A stretch of 8,851 nt of DNA from an uncultured Eubacteriales bacterium. Lineage in GTDB: Bacteria > Bacillota > Clostridia > Monoglobales > Monoglobaceae. This document shows, in pieces, positions 1-6,190 of this stretch. The notes under the pieces are model-generated. The model saw only the letters and a list, made by a program, of their open reading frames with translations, was not told where the DNA came from and made no database searches. The position numbers and the translations under genes were made by a program. How positions within the stretch are numbered: the stretch's first letter is position 1; every line of letters starts with the position of its first letter. The DNA is taken from positions 1-8,851 of the forward strand of contig CATVQN010000033.1 in NCBI GenBank assembly GCA_958346135.1. The letters are read 5' to 3'.

Positions 1-458
1 GCCCAGCCCTCCGCTGCGGCTGTCTGATAGCGATGGTGCTGCATACAGTCGATAAAGAATACATCTCCTTTTGTAAGCAGGTGTTCACAGCCGCCGTAGC
101 GCAGCAGACCCTTGCCGTCGGTAGTCTGAACCAGCAGATAGGAAGCAAGTCCCGTTCTGTCGGTAAAATAGCTTTCTCCGAAATCAGCCTCAATTAAAGA
201 TTGCAGATACAAAAAGGAGCGTTTGGCAACGGAGGAGGGAAAAAACAGCTTGAGATAAGAAAGACTGAGTTGACTTAGGTCATAGCTGCTGTCCAACTGC
301 GGAGCAGCCACTCCCTGCAGATGCAGTCGGGAAATATAAAGCTGTGCCAGCGCCAGCGCCGAATAATCGCCGCTTTCGATGTATTTTTCCTGTTCCGCCG
401 CACTGAAGAGGCTGCGCATGGCCTCGGAAATTTTGAGACCGGAAAAATCGGATTTCAT
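1..458 (-). CDS. AraC-family transcriptional regulator, N-terminal part (truncated by window edge)
   Basis: This open frame starts at ATG 458-456 and runs off the left edge after 152 codons, so the C-terminal DNA-binding helix-turn-helix region is outside the window. A GGAGAT ribosome binding site lies at 465-470. Residues about 85-146 look like the cupin-like sensor domain of Firmicute AraC regulators: the stretch YFTDR (97-101), the strand TDGKGLLRYGG (113-123), then GDVFFID (131-137) followed by HHRY (141-144). Residues 1-80 are an Ala/Leu/Ser-rich, probably helical segment placed before the cupin; many relatives begin close to the cupin. Divergent placement next to rhaA suggests it controls the rhamnose operon and senses rhamnose or a derivative. 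That role is inference; the family call rests on the sensor-domain pattern alone because the HTH is not visible. Confidence 0.82.
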   Translation of the reverse strand, partial: MKSDFSGLKISEAMRSLFSAAEQEKYIESGDYSALALAQLYISRLHLQGVAAPQLDSSYDLSQLSLSYLKLFFPSSVAKRSFLYLQSLIEADFGESYFTDRTGLASYLLVQTTDGKGLLRYGGCEHLLTKGDVFFIDCMQHHRYQTAAAEGW

Positions 459-509
459 AAAATCATCTCCAAACCGCAATATTTGTAGAATTTAAAGCAA
501 TATCCACAC

Positions 510-538
510 TTGATGATCTCAGTATACCACATTATAAT
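510..538 (+). promoter_or_regulatory. Predicted sigma-A-type promoter for rhaA-rhaD
   Basis: TTGATG (510-515) and a perfect TATAAT (533-538) are separated by 17 bp, which predicts transcription start near 545 and a leader of roughly 108 nt before rhaA. The -10 lies inside the 10-bp palindrome CATTATAATG (530-539). The element overlaps the predicted regulator promoter on the opposite strand. Confidence 0.6.
521..529 (-). promoter_or_regulatory. Predicted extended -10 promoter element of the AraC-family gene
   Basis: On the minus strand the sequence reads TGG-TATACT (529 down to 521), an extended -10 element. There is no good -35 at 17 bp (TTTTCC at best). It sits about 63 bp upstream of the regulator start and lies inside the spacer of the rhaA promoter, so the two promoters probably cannot be fully occupied at the same time. 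Confidence 0.45.
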
Positions 539-544
539 GAAAGG

Positions 545-652
545 GAAAAGGATTAAATTAGCTAAATTTGACCGGCATAATTTAAAAATATTTACCAAGA
601 CCGGAGAATCCGCAAGATAAGGGGAATCCGGTGAAAAAGGAGGCAGCTTTCT
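545..652 (+). promoter_or_regulatory. rhaA leader with GACCGG repeats and inverted repeat
   Basis: The predicted rhaA leader contains GACCGG at 570-575 and again at 599-604. It also has a 9/10 direct repeat, GGAGAATCCG (603-612) and GGGGAATCCG (621-630). ACCGGA (600-605) and TCCGGT (627-632) form a 6-bp inverted repeat around a 21-nt loop, just upstream of the AAGGAGG ribosome binding site (637-643). These could be AraC-type operator half-sites or an RNA hairpin near the ribosome site; the sequence does not decide between them. Confidence 0.35.
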
Positions 653-1894
653 ATGAATCGATATGAGAGTGCAAAAGAGATTTATGCGGCCTGCGGCATC
701 GATACGGAGGCGGCGCTGGCACAGCTGAAGGAGATACCGATTTCCATGCACTGCTGGCAGGGTGATGATGTGATGGGGTTTGACCATGACGGGGAACTGA
801 CCGGCGGTATTCAAACCACCGGAAACTACCCGGGCAGAGCCAGAACGCCCGAGGAGCTGATGGCGGATTTTGACAAGGCGGCAAGTCTGATTCCCGGCAA
901 GCTGAAATTAAACCTGCATGCCTGCTATGCCATTTTTGAAAACGGTGAGCATGCTGATCGTAATCAGCTGGAGCCGAAGCATTTTTCCAAGTGGGTTGCG
1001 TTTGCCAAAGAGAGAAATATGGGAATCGACTTTAATCCCACCTTTTTCTCCCATCCCATGGTGAAGGACAACCTGACTCTGACCTCGCCGGACGAGGCAG
1101 TGCGTTCCTTCTGGGTGGAGCACGGCCGCTGCTGTATTCGTATTGCGGAGTATTTTGCCAGCGAGACCGGAATCCCTTGTGTGATGAACATCTGGATTCC
1201 GGACGGCTATAAAGACATTCCGGGCGACCGTCTGGACCCCAGAAACAGATATATGAAGTCGGTGGACGAGATTTTGGCGATTCCCTATGATAAGAGTAAG
1301 GTGCTGGTTTGCCTGGAGTCCAAGGTGTTCGGAATCGGGATGGAGTCCTATACGGCAGGCTCTGCGGAGTTCTGCCTGAACTATGCCGCAAGCCGTGGTA
1401 TTGTTCCGCTGATGGATAACGGCCACTATCATCCCACCGAGGTTGTGTCCGATAAAATTTCCGCAATGCTGCCGTTTCATGACAAGATAGCACTGCATAT
1501 TACCAGAGGGGTTCGGTGGGACAGCGATCATGTGGTTCTCTTTGATGACGAAACCCGGGAGATTGCCAAGGAGATCGTGCGAAACGATGCGCTGGCTCGG
1601 GTGCTGATTGCCACCGATTATTTTGATGCCTCGATTAACCGGATTTCCGCATGGATTACGGGTGTGAGAAGTGTGCAAAAAGCGCTGCTGTTTGCGTTGC
1701 TCCAGCCAAACAAAAAGCTGAAGGAATTACAGGACACAGGACGCTTTACCGAGCTGATGGCGGTGCAGGAGGAATGCAAGGTTCTGCCCTTCGGTGATGT
1801 TTGGACAGAATACCTGAAACGCGCAGGGGTAGAAAACGACTATTTTACCCCGGTTATGGCATATGAAAAGGATGTATTGGAGGCAAGAGGATAA
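653..1894 (+). CDS. rhaA: L-rhamnose isomerase
   Basis: This 413-residue protein matches the usual length of L-rhamnose isomerase (about 419 in E. coli), which converts L-rhamnose to L-rhamnulose in the cytoplasm as the first step of rhamnose breakdown. It has a TIM-barrel fold and needs divalent metal. All metal ligands known for the E. coli enzyme are present with one constant offset of 12 residues: E222, D255, H282 and D322 for the structural metal, and H258, D290 and D292 for the catalytic metal. Visible motifs are LESK (221-224), MDNGHYHP (254-261), HITRGVRWDSDH (282-293) and TDYFDASINR (321-330). The start is supported by AAGGAGG at 637-643, 9 nt upstream. The stop codon overlaps the start of rhaD by one base, so the two are translationally coupled. 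Expression is probably controlled by the divergent AraC-family regulator. Confidence 0.97.
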   Translation: MNRYESAKEIYAACGIDTEAALAQLKEIPISMHCWQGDDVMGFDHDGELTGGIQTTGNYPGRARTPEELMADFDKAASLIPGKLKLNLHACYAIFENGEHADRNQLEPKHFSKWVAFAKERNMGIDFNPTFFSHPMVKDNLTLTSPDEAVRSFWVEHGRCCIRIAEYFASETGIPCVMNIWIPDGYKDIPGDRLDPRNRYMKSVDEILAIPYDKSKVLVCLESKVFGIGMESYTAGSAEFCLNYAASRGIVPLMDNGHYHPTEVVSDKISAMLPFHDKIALHITRGVRWDSDHVVLFDDETREIAKEIVRNDALARVLIATDYFDASINRISAWITGVRSVQKALLFALLQPNKKLKELQDTGRFTELMAVQEECKVLPFGDVWTEYLKRAGVENDYFTPVMAYEKDVLEARG

Positions 1895-2709
1895 TGCTTG
1901 ATATTTTAACGGCGCCCTTTGTAAAAGAAATGTGCGATACCACCGCCAATATGTACCGGCTTGGCTGGGACGAGAGAAACGGAGGCAATATCAGTTATTT
2001 ACTGAAGACGGAGGAGGTAGGAAAATACCTGGATTTAAGCAAGGTTATCCGTACCATTCCCACCGGTTTTGAGGCCAAGGCCCTGATCGGGAAAATTTTT
2101 ATTGTAACCGGAACCGGAAAATACTTCAAGAATGTGAAGGAGGATCCCGAAAACAATTTGGGAATTATCCGAATTGCCGAGGACGGGACGACGGCGGAGC
2201 TGCTGTGGGGGTATGCGGACGGCGGAAAGTTCACCAGCGAGCTTCCGGCGCATCTTATGAGCCATATGGCACGGCTTTCCGTTGACCCCGAAAACCGGGT
2301 GATTATGCATTCCCATCCCACCCATACTCTGGCCATGAACTTTGTGCATGAGCTGGATGAAAAAAAGCTGACCCATACTCTTTGGGAGATGTGTACCGAG
2401 TGTATTGTGGTGTTCCCGGACGGCGTTGGGGTTCTGCCCTGGATGCTCTGCGGTACCAACAGTATTGGTGAGGCTACGGCGGAGAAGATGAAAGAATTTC
2501 GGCTGGTAATCTGGGGAATGCACGGAATTTACGGTGCGGGCAAGACGATGGATGAAACCTTCGGACTGATTGAAACGGTGGAGAAGGCCGCCCAGATTTA
2601 TATGCTGACGGCGCATCTGCCGCGGGTGAACACCATCCGGGATACGGAGATGCAGCGTCTTGCGGAATTTTTCGGAGTGGACTACCGCAAGGACTTTTTG
2701 AATCTGTAA
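1894..2709 (+). CDS. rhaD: Rhamnulose-1-phosphate aldolase
   Basis: This 271-residue class II (zinc) aldolase cleaves L-rhamnulose 1-phosphate into dihydroxyacetone phosphate and L-lactaldehyde. The substrate-binding N29 and N32 sit in RNGGNIS (28-34). The catalytic glutamate is probably E116 in FTSELPAH (113-120). Zinc ligands are H139 and H141 in MHSHPTH (138-144) and H210 in WGMHGIYGAG (207-216). This agrees with the E. coli enzyme within one or two positions. Length is normal for the family. The ATG overlaps the rhaA stop (TAATG), with GGAGG at 1879-1883 inside the end of rhaA serving as ribosome binding site. It is the last gene of the operon, followed by a terminator. The rhamnulokinase needed to make its substrate is not in this window. 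Confidence 0.96.
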   Translation: MLDILTAPFVKEMCDTTANMYRLGWDERNGGNISYLLKTEEVGKYLDLSKVIRTIPTGFEAKALIGKIFIVTGTGKYFKNVKEDPENNLGIIRIAEDGTTAELLWGYADGGKFTSELPAHLMSHMARLSVDPENRVIMHSHPTHTLAMNFVHELDEKKLTHTLWEMCTECIVVFPDGVGVLPWMLCGTNSIGEATAEKMKEFRLVIWGMHGIYGAGKTMDETFGLIETVEKAAQIYMLTAHLPRVNTIRDTEMQRLAEFFGVDYRKDFLNL

Positions 2710-2722
2710 AGACGGATGTGAT

Positions 2723-2755
2723 AAGGGGACGGCAATGACAGCTGTCTCCTTTTTT
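2723..2755 (+). terminator. Rho-independent terminator after rhaD
   Basis: AAGGGGAC (2723-2730) pairs with GTCTCCTT (2744-2751) around a 13-nt loop, with one G-U wobble, and six T residues run from 2750 to 2755. It begins 13 nt after the rhaD stop. The palindrome GACAGCTGTC (2737-2746) within it offers an alternative inner fold. Confidence 0.7.
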
Positions 2756-2817
2756 GTCCAAAATATCGGACATAGATGGAAATGTGTTGAATATATACTA
2801 AAATGGAAAAACCTTTT

Positions 2818-2863
2818 GCACATTTTCTAAAATATGCTGTTGACAGTGAAAGAGAAAATGTGC
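2818..2863. promoter_or_regulatory. Perfect 11-bp inverted repeat overlapping the activase-operon promoter (candidate operator)
   Basis: GCACATTTTCT (2818-2828) and AGAAAATGTGC (2853-2863) are exact inverted copies 35 bp apart centre to centre. The right arm fills the end of the promoter spacer and abuts the -10; the left arm lies just upstream of the -35. The core AAATGTG appears a third time at 2780-2786. Because the repeat lies upstream of the predicted transcription start it should act as DNA, for instance as a paired operator for a dimeric regulator. The regulator is unknown. Confidence 0.55.
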
Positions 2864-2869
2864 TAGAAT
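2840..2869 (+). promoter_or_regulatory. Sigma-A-type promoter of the activase operon
   Basis: A perfect -35 TTGACA (2840-2845) and a -10 TAGAAT (2864-2869) are separated by 18 bp, predicting transcription start near 2876 and a leader of about 84 nt. This is the only strong promoter seen for the four-gene operon 2960-6448. Confidence 0.8.
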
Positions 2870-2875
2870 AAATCC

Positions 2876-2959
2876 TGATAGGCTCAGGGACATACTAATA
2901 TTTAGGAAAGAACCCTGTGCGCTTAGATAGGATCTAAAATAACGGAGTTAGGTGAAACT
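2876..2959 (+). promoter_or_regulatory. Structured 5' leader of the activase operon
   Basis: The predicted leader contains CAGGG (2885-2889) pairing with CCCTG (2913-2917), and a compact hairpin TTAGAT-AGG-ATCTAA (2923-2937). TTTAG (2901-2905) in the first loop could also pair with CTAAA (2934-2938), competing with the second hairpin. Ribosome binding is by GGAG (2944-2947) or AGGTG (2950-2954). I do not recognise a known riboswitch class, and no T-tract follows the hairpins, so attenuation is not indicated. Confidence 0.35.
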
Positions 2960-3943
2960 ATGAAAATCGGTATTCCAAGAGCGCTCTTATTTCAGTATTA
3001 TTATCCGTTTTGGCGGTCATTGTTTGAAAATCTGGGGTTTGAGGTGGTTATTTCGGATAAATCCAGTAAGACCCTGGTGCAAAAAGGGATTGCGGTAACG
3101 GTTCCTGAGATTTGTCTGCCCATCAAGATTTTTGACGGGCATGTGATAAACCTGATTGAAAAAAAGGTGGATTACATCTTTTGTCCCCGGTTTGTCCATA
3201 TCGAAAAAGGCTATTGGTTCTGTCCCAAGTACATAGGCCTGCCGGAGCTGGTGGAAAAAACCATTCCTGAAGCGAAGCTTTTGGTAGCTGAGATTGACTG
3301 CCGCAGAGAGGACACGGCAGACTATGCCTGTTATCGGGATATTGCACATAAGCTTGGAATCTCCAGAGTCCGGATGCAAAGAGCATTAAAATCCGCAAGG
3401 GAGGATTTTTCCAAGTTTCGCAGTTACTGTCATCAGGGATTGACCCTGGACGAGGCGGCAATGGTGCTTTTTGACAAGATTCCGCTCAAGAATTTTCAGC
3501 TTCCGGAATATCGGACTACCATCGGGCTTTTAGGTTATGTTTATAATGTTTATGATCCCTTTATCAGCATGGAGATTATCAAGCGCCTGCGGGAGATGAA
3601 GGTGCGGATTATCACCTTTGATATGCTCACCGAGGAGGAGCTGCTCCGGTACCGTAAAACCAATACCCGTCCGATTTTCTGGACCTTTGCCGATAAGCTC
3701 TACCAGGCGGCGCATGTGATGATTCAAGACAAGAAGGTGGACGGGCTGATTCATATTACGGCCTTTGGCTGCGGCCCTGATTCTGTGGTGGGCAAGGAGA
3801 TTGAGCATGATTTTGCTTCTTCCGGCGTACCGTTTATGACCCTCCGTATTGACGAGCATACCGGTGAGAACCATTTACAAACCAGAATTGAAGCCTTTAC
3901 CGATATGATCAAACGTAAGATTTATTATCGGGAAAAGGCCTGA
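2960..3943 (+). CDS. Acyl-CoA dehydratase activase-related protein, DUF2229/COG3580-type
   Basis: The 327-residue protein opens with MKIGIPRALLFQYYYPFW (1-18), the hallmark start of the DUF2229 (CoA-activase-associated) family, whose biochemical role is not established. Cysteines sit in family-like contexts: PEICLP (C52), IFCPRF (C75), FCPKY (C88) and FGCGPD (C271), with others at C114, C124 and C157. These are plausible iron-sulfur ligands, though that is inference. No signal peptide or membrane segment is seen, so it should be cytoplasmic. It is the first gene of an operon with a COG3581-type protein and a COG1924 activase. In many anaerobes these modules occur as one large fused protein; here the module stands alone with a complete start and stop. 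The expected job is electron transfer or reduction coupled to the ATP-driven activase. The family call is firm; the function is not. Confidence 0.85.
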   Translation: MKIGIPRALLFQYYYPFWRSLFENLGFEVVISDKSSKTLVQKGIAVTVPEICLPIKIFDGHVINLIEKKVDYIFCPRFVHIEKGYWFCPKYIGLPELVEKTIPEAKLLVAEIDCRREDTADYACYRDIAHKLGISRVRMQRALKSAREDFSKFRSYCHQGLTLDEAAMVLFDKIPLKNFQLPEYRTTIGLLGYVYNVYDPFISMEIIKRLREMKVRIITFDMLTEEELLRYRKTNTRPIFWTFADKLYQAAHVMIQDKKVDGLIHITAFGCGPDSVVGKEIEHDFASSGVPFMTLRIDEHTGENHLQTRIEAFTDMIKRKIYYREKA

Positions 3944-3951
3944 CGAAAAGT

Positions 3952-3999
3952 CCCGGACGCTGTCCGATGTCCGGGTGAAAGACTGAAACTTACGGACAG
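3952..3999 (+). other. Possible H-type RNA pseudoknot between the first two activase-operon genes
   Basis: Stem 1 pairs CCCGGAC (3952-3958) with GTCCGGG (3969-3975). Its loop contains CTGTCCG (3960-3966), which is exactly complementary to CGGACAG (3993-3999). The connecting loops are 1, 2 and 17 nt, which suits a classical H-type pseudoknot. The last base of stem 2 lies directly before AAAGG (4000-4004), the ribosome binding site of the next gene. Simpler alternatives exist, such as CGGAC (3954-3958) with GTCCG (3962-3966). No T-tract follows, so this is not a terminator. Confidence 0.4.
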
Positions 4000-4009
4000 A
4001 AAGGCACGC

Positions 4010-5179
4010 GTGATTATGAAAGTATCATTTCCGCATATGGGCTGTGTAACAGGTTATCAGTGGCTGATGAAGAAGCTGGGACATGAGGTGATTATGCCTC
4101 AGCGCCCCACGCAGCGTACGATGGAGCTTGGCGTTAAGTACAGTCCGGAGTTTATTTGTTTTCCCTTTAAAGTGATGATGGGAACCTATATTGAATGTGC
4201 CGAGGCCGGTGCTGAAATGATTGTCACTTCCGGCGGCTGCGGTCCCTGCCGTGCAGGTATGTATCCGGATGTTCATCAAAAGGTGCTGGACGAACTGGGC
4301 TATCATGTTAAGGTGGTCGTGTTTGACAGTATTTTCAAGGATTTTCACGCCTTTTATCAAAAGGTGAAGATGGTCTTAAACGGCGTACCGGTTCGGAAGT
4401 TTTTGCGGCTGGCATGGCTGACATTTGATATGATCAGAAAGATGGACACCCTGGAGAAACAGATGAAAATTCAGCGGGCTCACGAGCGGAATATTGGTGA
4501 TTTCAGCCGTGCTTGGCGGAAAATCACAGCCATGTTTGCAAGCTGCGAAAGTCACAAAGATATGAAAAATGCCTATCAAAAGGCCCAAGAAATTTTCGCC
4601 TCAATTCCTCAGGTCCCGGTGGAGGAGAAGGACAGAATCCGTGTGGGAATCGTGGGTGAGATCTATGTAGTGATGGAGCCGTCCGTCAATAAGAATGTGG
4701 AAGAAATTCTGAATAATCTGGGCATCGAGGTAGAGAATGTCCAGTATATCTCCGATTGGGTGCTGCACAACATCGTACCGCAGTGGCTGCCCTTCCCGAA
4801 ATCCCATCGGGTATTTCGGATGTCGGATGAGGTTTCTCCCATTAACTGCGGCGGTCATGACAAGGAAAACATGGGTTGGGTTTATGACTTTGCCGCCCGG
4901 GGTTTTGACGGCGTGGTACATTTGATGCCGTTTGCCTGTCTGCCGGAGCTGGTGAATCTCGGCAAGTTCCCGGCCATTTCCAAGGAGCTGGAAATGCCGA
5001 TTCTCTCTCTGTCTTTGGATGAACAGATGGGTGAGGCTCATGTTAAGACCAGACTGGAGGCCTTTTCGGATCTGATTCGTTCCAAGCACAAAGCAAAAAC
5101 GAATACGCCTGTGGCTGCGGAACCAAAGATAGAGCCAAAGGCGGCGCCGAAAGCAAAACCGGCAAAACAGCTTGTTTGA
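4010..5179 (+). CDS. COG3581-type CoA-activase partner protein (2-hydroxyacyl-CoA dehydratase-related)
   Basis: The 389-residue protein belongs to the uncharacterised COG3581-type family related to 2-hydroxyacyl-CoA dehydratase components. Key landmarks, numbered from the GTG, are FPHMGC (7-12), EFICFPFK (47-54), the strongly conserved-looking GGCGPCRAG (75-83) with C77 and C80, C280 in INCGGHD, and C310 in FACLPE. The cysteines are candidate ligands for a [4Fe-4S] or double-cubane cluster (inference). It is probably cytoplasmic. Residues 358-389 form an Ala/Lys/Pro-rich tail that looks disordered and is unusual for the family. GTG at 4010 has AAAGG five nt upstream; ATG at 4016 gives the more typical MKVSFPHMG start and may be the true one. 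It lies 66 nt after the DUF2229 gene, across a possible pseudoknot, and 21 nt before the activase start chosen here. Confidence 0.85.
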   Translation: MIMKVSFPHMGCVTGYQWLMKKLGHEVIMPQRPTQRTMELGVKYSPEFICFPFKVMMGTYIECAEAGAEMIVTSGGCGPCRAGMYPDVHQKVLDELGYHVKVVVFDSIFKDFHAFYQKVKMVLNGVPVRKFLRLAWLTFDMIRKMDTLEKQMKIQRAHERNIGDFSRAWRKITAMFASCESHKDMKNAYQKAQEIFASIPQVPVEEKDRIRVGIVGEIYVVMEPSVNKNVEEILNNLGIEVENVQYISDWVLHNIVPQWLPFPKSHRVFRMSDEVSPINCGGHDKENMGWVYDFAARGFDGVVHLMPFACLPELVNLGKFPAISKELEMPILSLSLDEQMGEAHVKTRLEAFSDLIRSKHKAKTNTPVAAEPKIEPKAAPKAKPAKQLV

Positions 5180-5187
5180 GTTTGAAC

Positions 5188-5193
5188 AGGAGG
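5188..5193 (+). promoter_or_regulatory. Ribosome binding site that decides the activase start
   Basis: AGGAGG at 5188-5193 is one nt from the in-frame ATG at 5195 but seven nt from the ATG at 5201. The spacing strongly favours 5201, giving a protein that begins MKYYLGIDIG as is typical for the family. Confidence 0.85.
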
Positions 5194-5200
5194 AATGGCT

Positions 5201-6178
5201 ATGAAATACTATTTAGGAATTGATATCGGCTCGGTCAGTACGAATGTCATCGCAATGACCGAGGATTACGAGGTCTGCTTTAACGAATATATTCGGGCGA
5301 ACGGCCAGCCGCTGGAGAGTGTGAAAAAAGGAATGAACCAGCTTCGCGAAACGCTTCACTGCAAGGACGAGGATATTCTCGGAATCGGTACAACCGGCAG
5401 CGGCCGTGAGTTGGCCGGGGTTCTGGTAGGAGCGGATGTGATTAAGAATGAGATTACTGCCCATGCCACCGCAACGCTGCACTATCATCCTGATGCCTCC
5501 ACCATTTTTGAAATCGGGGGTCAGGATTCAAAAATCATTATTTTACAGGATGGCATGGTAACCGATTTTGCCATGAATACGGTCTGTGCAGCCGGAACCG
5601 GCTCCTTTTTGGATCACCAGGCAGAGCGCTTGGGAATCCCGATTGAGCAGTTCGGCGATATGGCGCTCTCTGCTGAGGCAGATGTGCGAATTGCCGGCCG
5701 CTGTACCGTATTTGCGGAATCTGATATGATTGCAAAACAGCAGTACGGTTTTTCCAAGGCGGAGATTATCAAGGGCTTGTGCAGCGCACTGGTGCGCAAC
5801 TATATTAACAATTTAGGAAGAGGCAAAACCTTAAAGCCGCCGTTTATCTTCCAGGGCGGCGTTGCGGCCAATAAGGGTATCCGTGCTGCCTTTGAGCAGG
5901 AGGTAGGGCATCCGGTGATCATTCCCAAATACTTTAACGTTATGGGTGCCATAGGCTGTGCGATTTTGGCGAAGGAGCAGATGGAACAGACCGGAAAGGA
6001 ACCTGGCTTTAAGGGCTTTGACCGGCTTTCGCTGGAGTTTCGTCCCACCAGCTTTGAATGCAATGACTGTCCGAATATGTGTGAGGTGGTCAAGGTGATT
6101 TCCGAGGGCGAGACGCTGGCCGTATGGGGTGACAAGTGCGGAAAATATGCAGGAACCAGCCGGGCGTCCCGGCGATAA
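5201..6178 (+). CDS. Acyl-CoA dehydratase activase, BcrAD/BadFG/HgdC-type ATPase (COG1924), with C-terminal Cys motif
   Basis: This 325-residue ASKHA-fold ATPase resembles the HgdC activator, a homodimer that carries one [4Fe-4S] cluster and uses ATP to push an electron at very low potential into a partner protein. Visible motifs are the phosphate-binding GIDIGSVSTN (6-15), GIGTTGSGR (61-69), EIGGQDSK (104-111), VCAAGTGSF (128-136) and AGRCTVFAESD (165-175). C129 and C168 correspond to the two cluster ligands per subunit. HgdC itself is about 260 residues; the extra C-terminus here carries C287-x2-C290-x3-C294 and C313, a second possible metal site also seen in longer activases. Start 5201 is chosen over 5195 on ribosome-site spacing. 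It follows the two partner genes closely, and TSCPD follows 12 nt later. No dehydratase subunits lie nearby, so the electron acceptor is probably one or both upstream proteins. Confidence 0.9.
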   Translation: MKYYLGIDIGSVSTNVIAMTEDYEVCFNEYIRANGQPLESVKKGMNQLRETLHCKDEDILGIGTTGSGRELAGVLVGADVIKNEITAHATATLHYHPDASTIFEIGGQDSKIIILQDGMVTDFAMNTVCAAGTGSFLDHQAERLGIPIEQFGDMALSAEADVRIAGRCTVFAESDMIAKQQYGFSKAEIIKGLCSALVRNYINNLGRGKTLKPPFIFQGGVAANKGIRAAFEQEVGHPVIIPKYFNVMGAIGCAILAKEQMEQTGKEPGFKGFDRLSLEFRPTSFECNDCPNMCEVVKVISEGETLAVWGDKCGKYAGTSRASRR

Positions 6179-6190
6179 GGAGGATGAGCA

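Noticed and set aside
455..814. Minus-strand open frame of 119 codons across the rha divergent gap
   Set aside because: It overlaps the conserved start of rhaA and the start of the AraC-family gene, crosses both promoters, and its product has no recognisable domain.
908..1678. Long minus-strand open frame (256 codons) antisense to rhaA
   Set aside because: It lies fully inside rhaA, whose metal-site residues are all intact; the product is His/Asn-rich with no domain pattern, as expected of an antisense shadow.
2035..2823. Minus-strand open frame (262 codons) antisense to rhaD and the following gap
   Set aside because: It is antisense to a gene with all active-site residues and runs through the terminator; no ribosome site or domain is seen.
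2821..2835. CodY-like box near the activase promoter
   Set aside because: It matches the 15-bp AATTTTC-W-GAAAATT consensus at 11 positions by eye, which is easy to reach in AT-rich DNA. The exact inverted repeat explains the site better.
3952..3975. Hairpin after the DUF2229 gene as a terminator
   Set aside because: The stem is strong but no T-tract follows, and the next gene starts within 35 nt in the same operon.
4601..5089. Minus-strand open frame antisense to the COG3581-type gene
   Set aside because: No recognisable protein features, and it is explained by codon bias of the sense gene.
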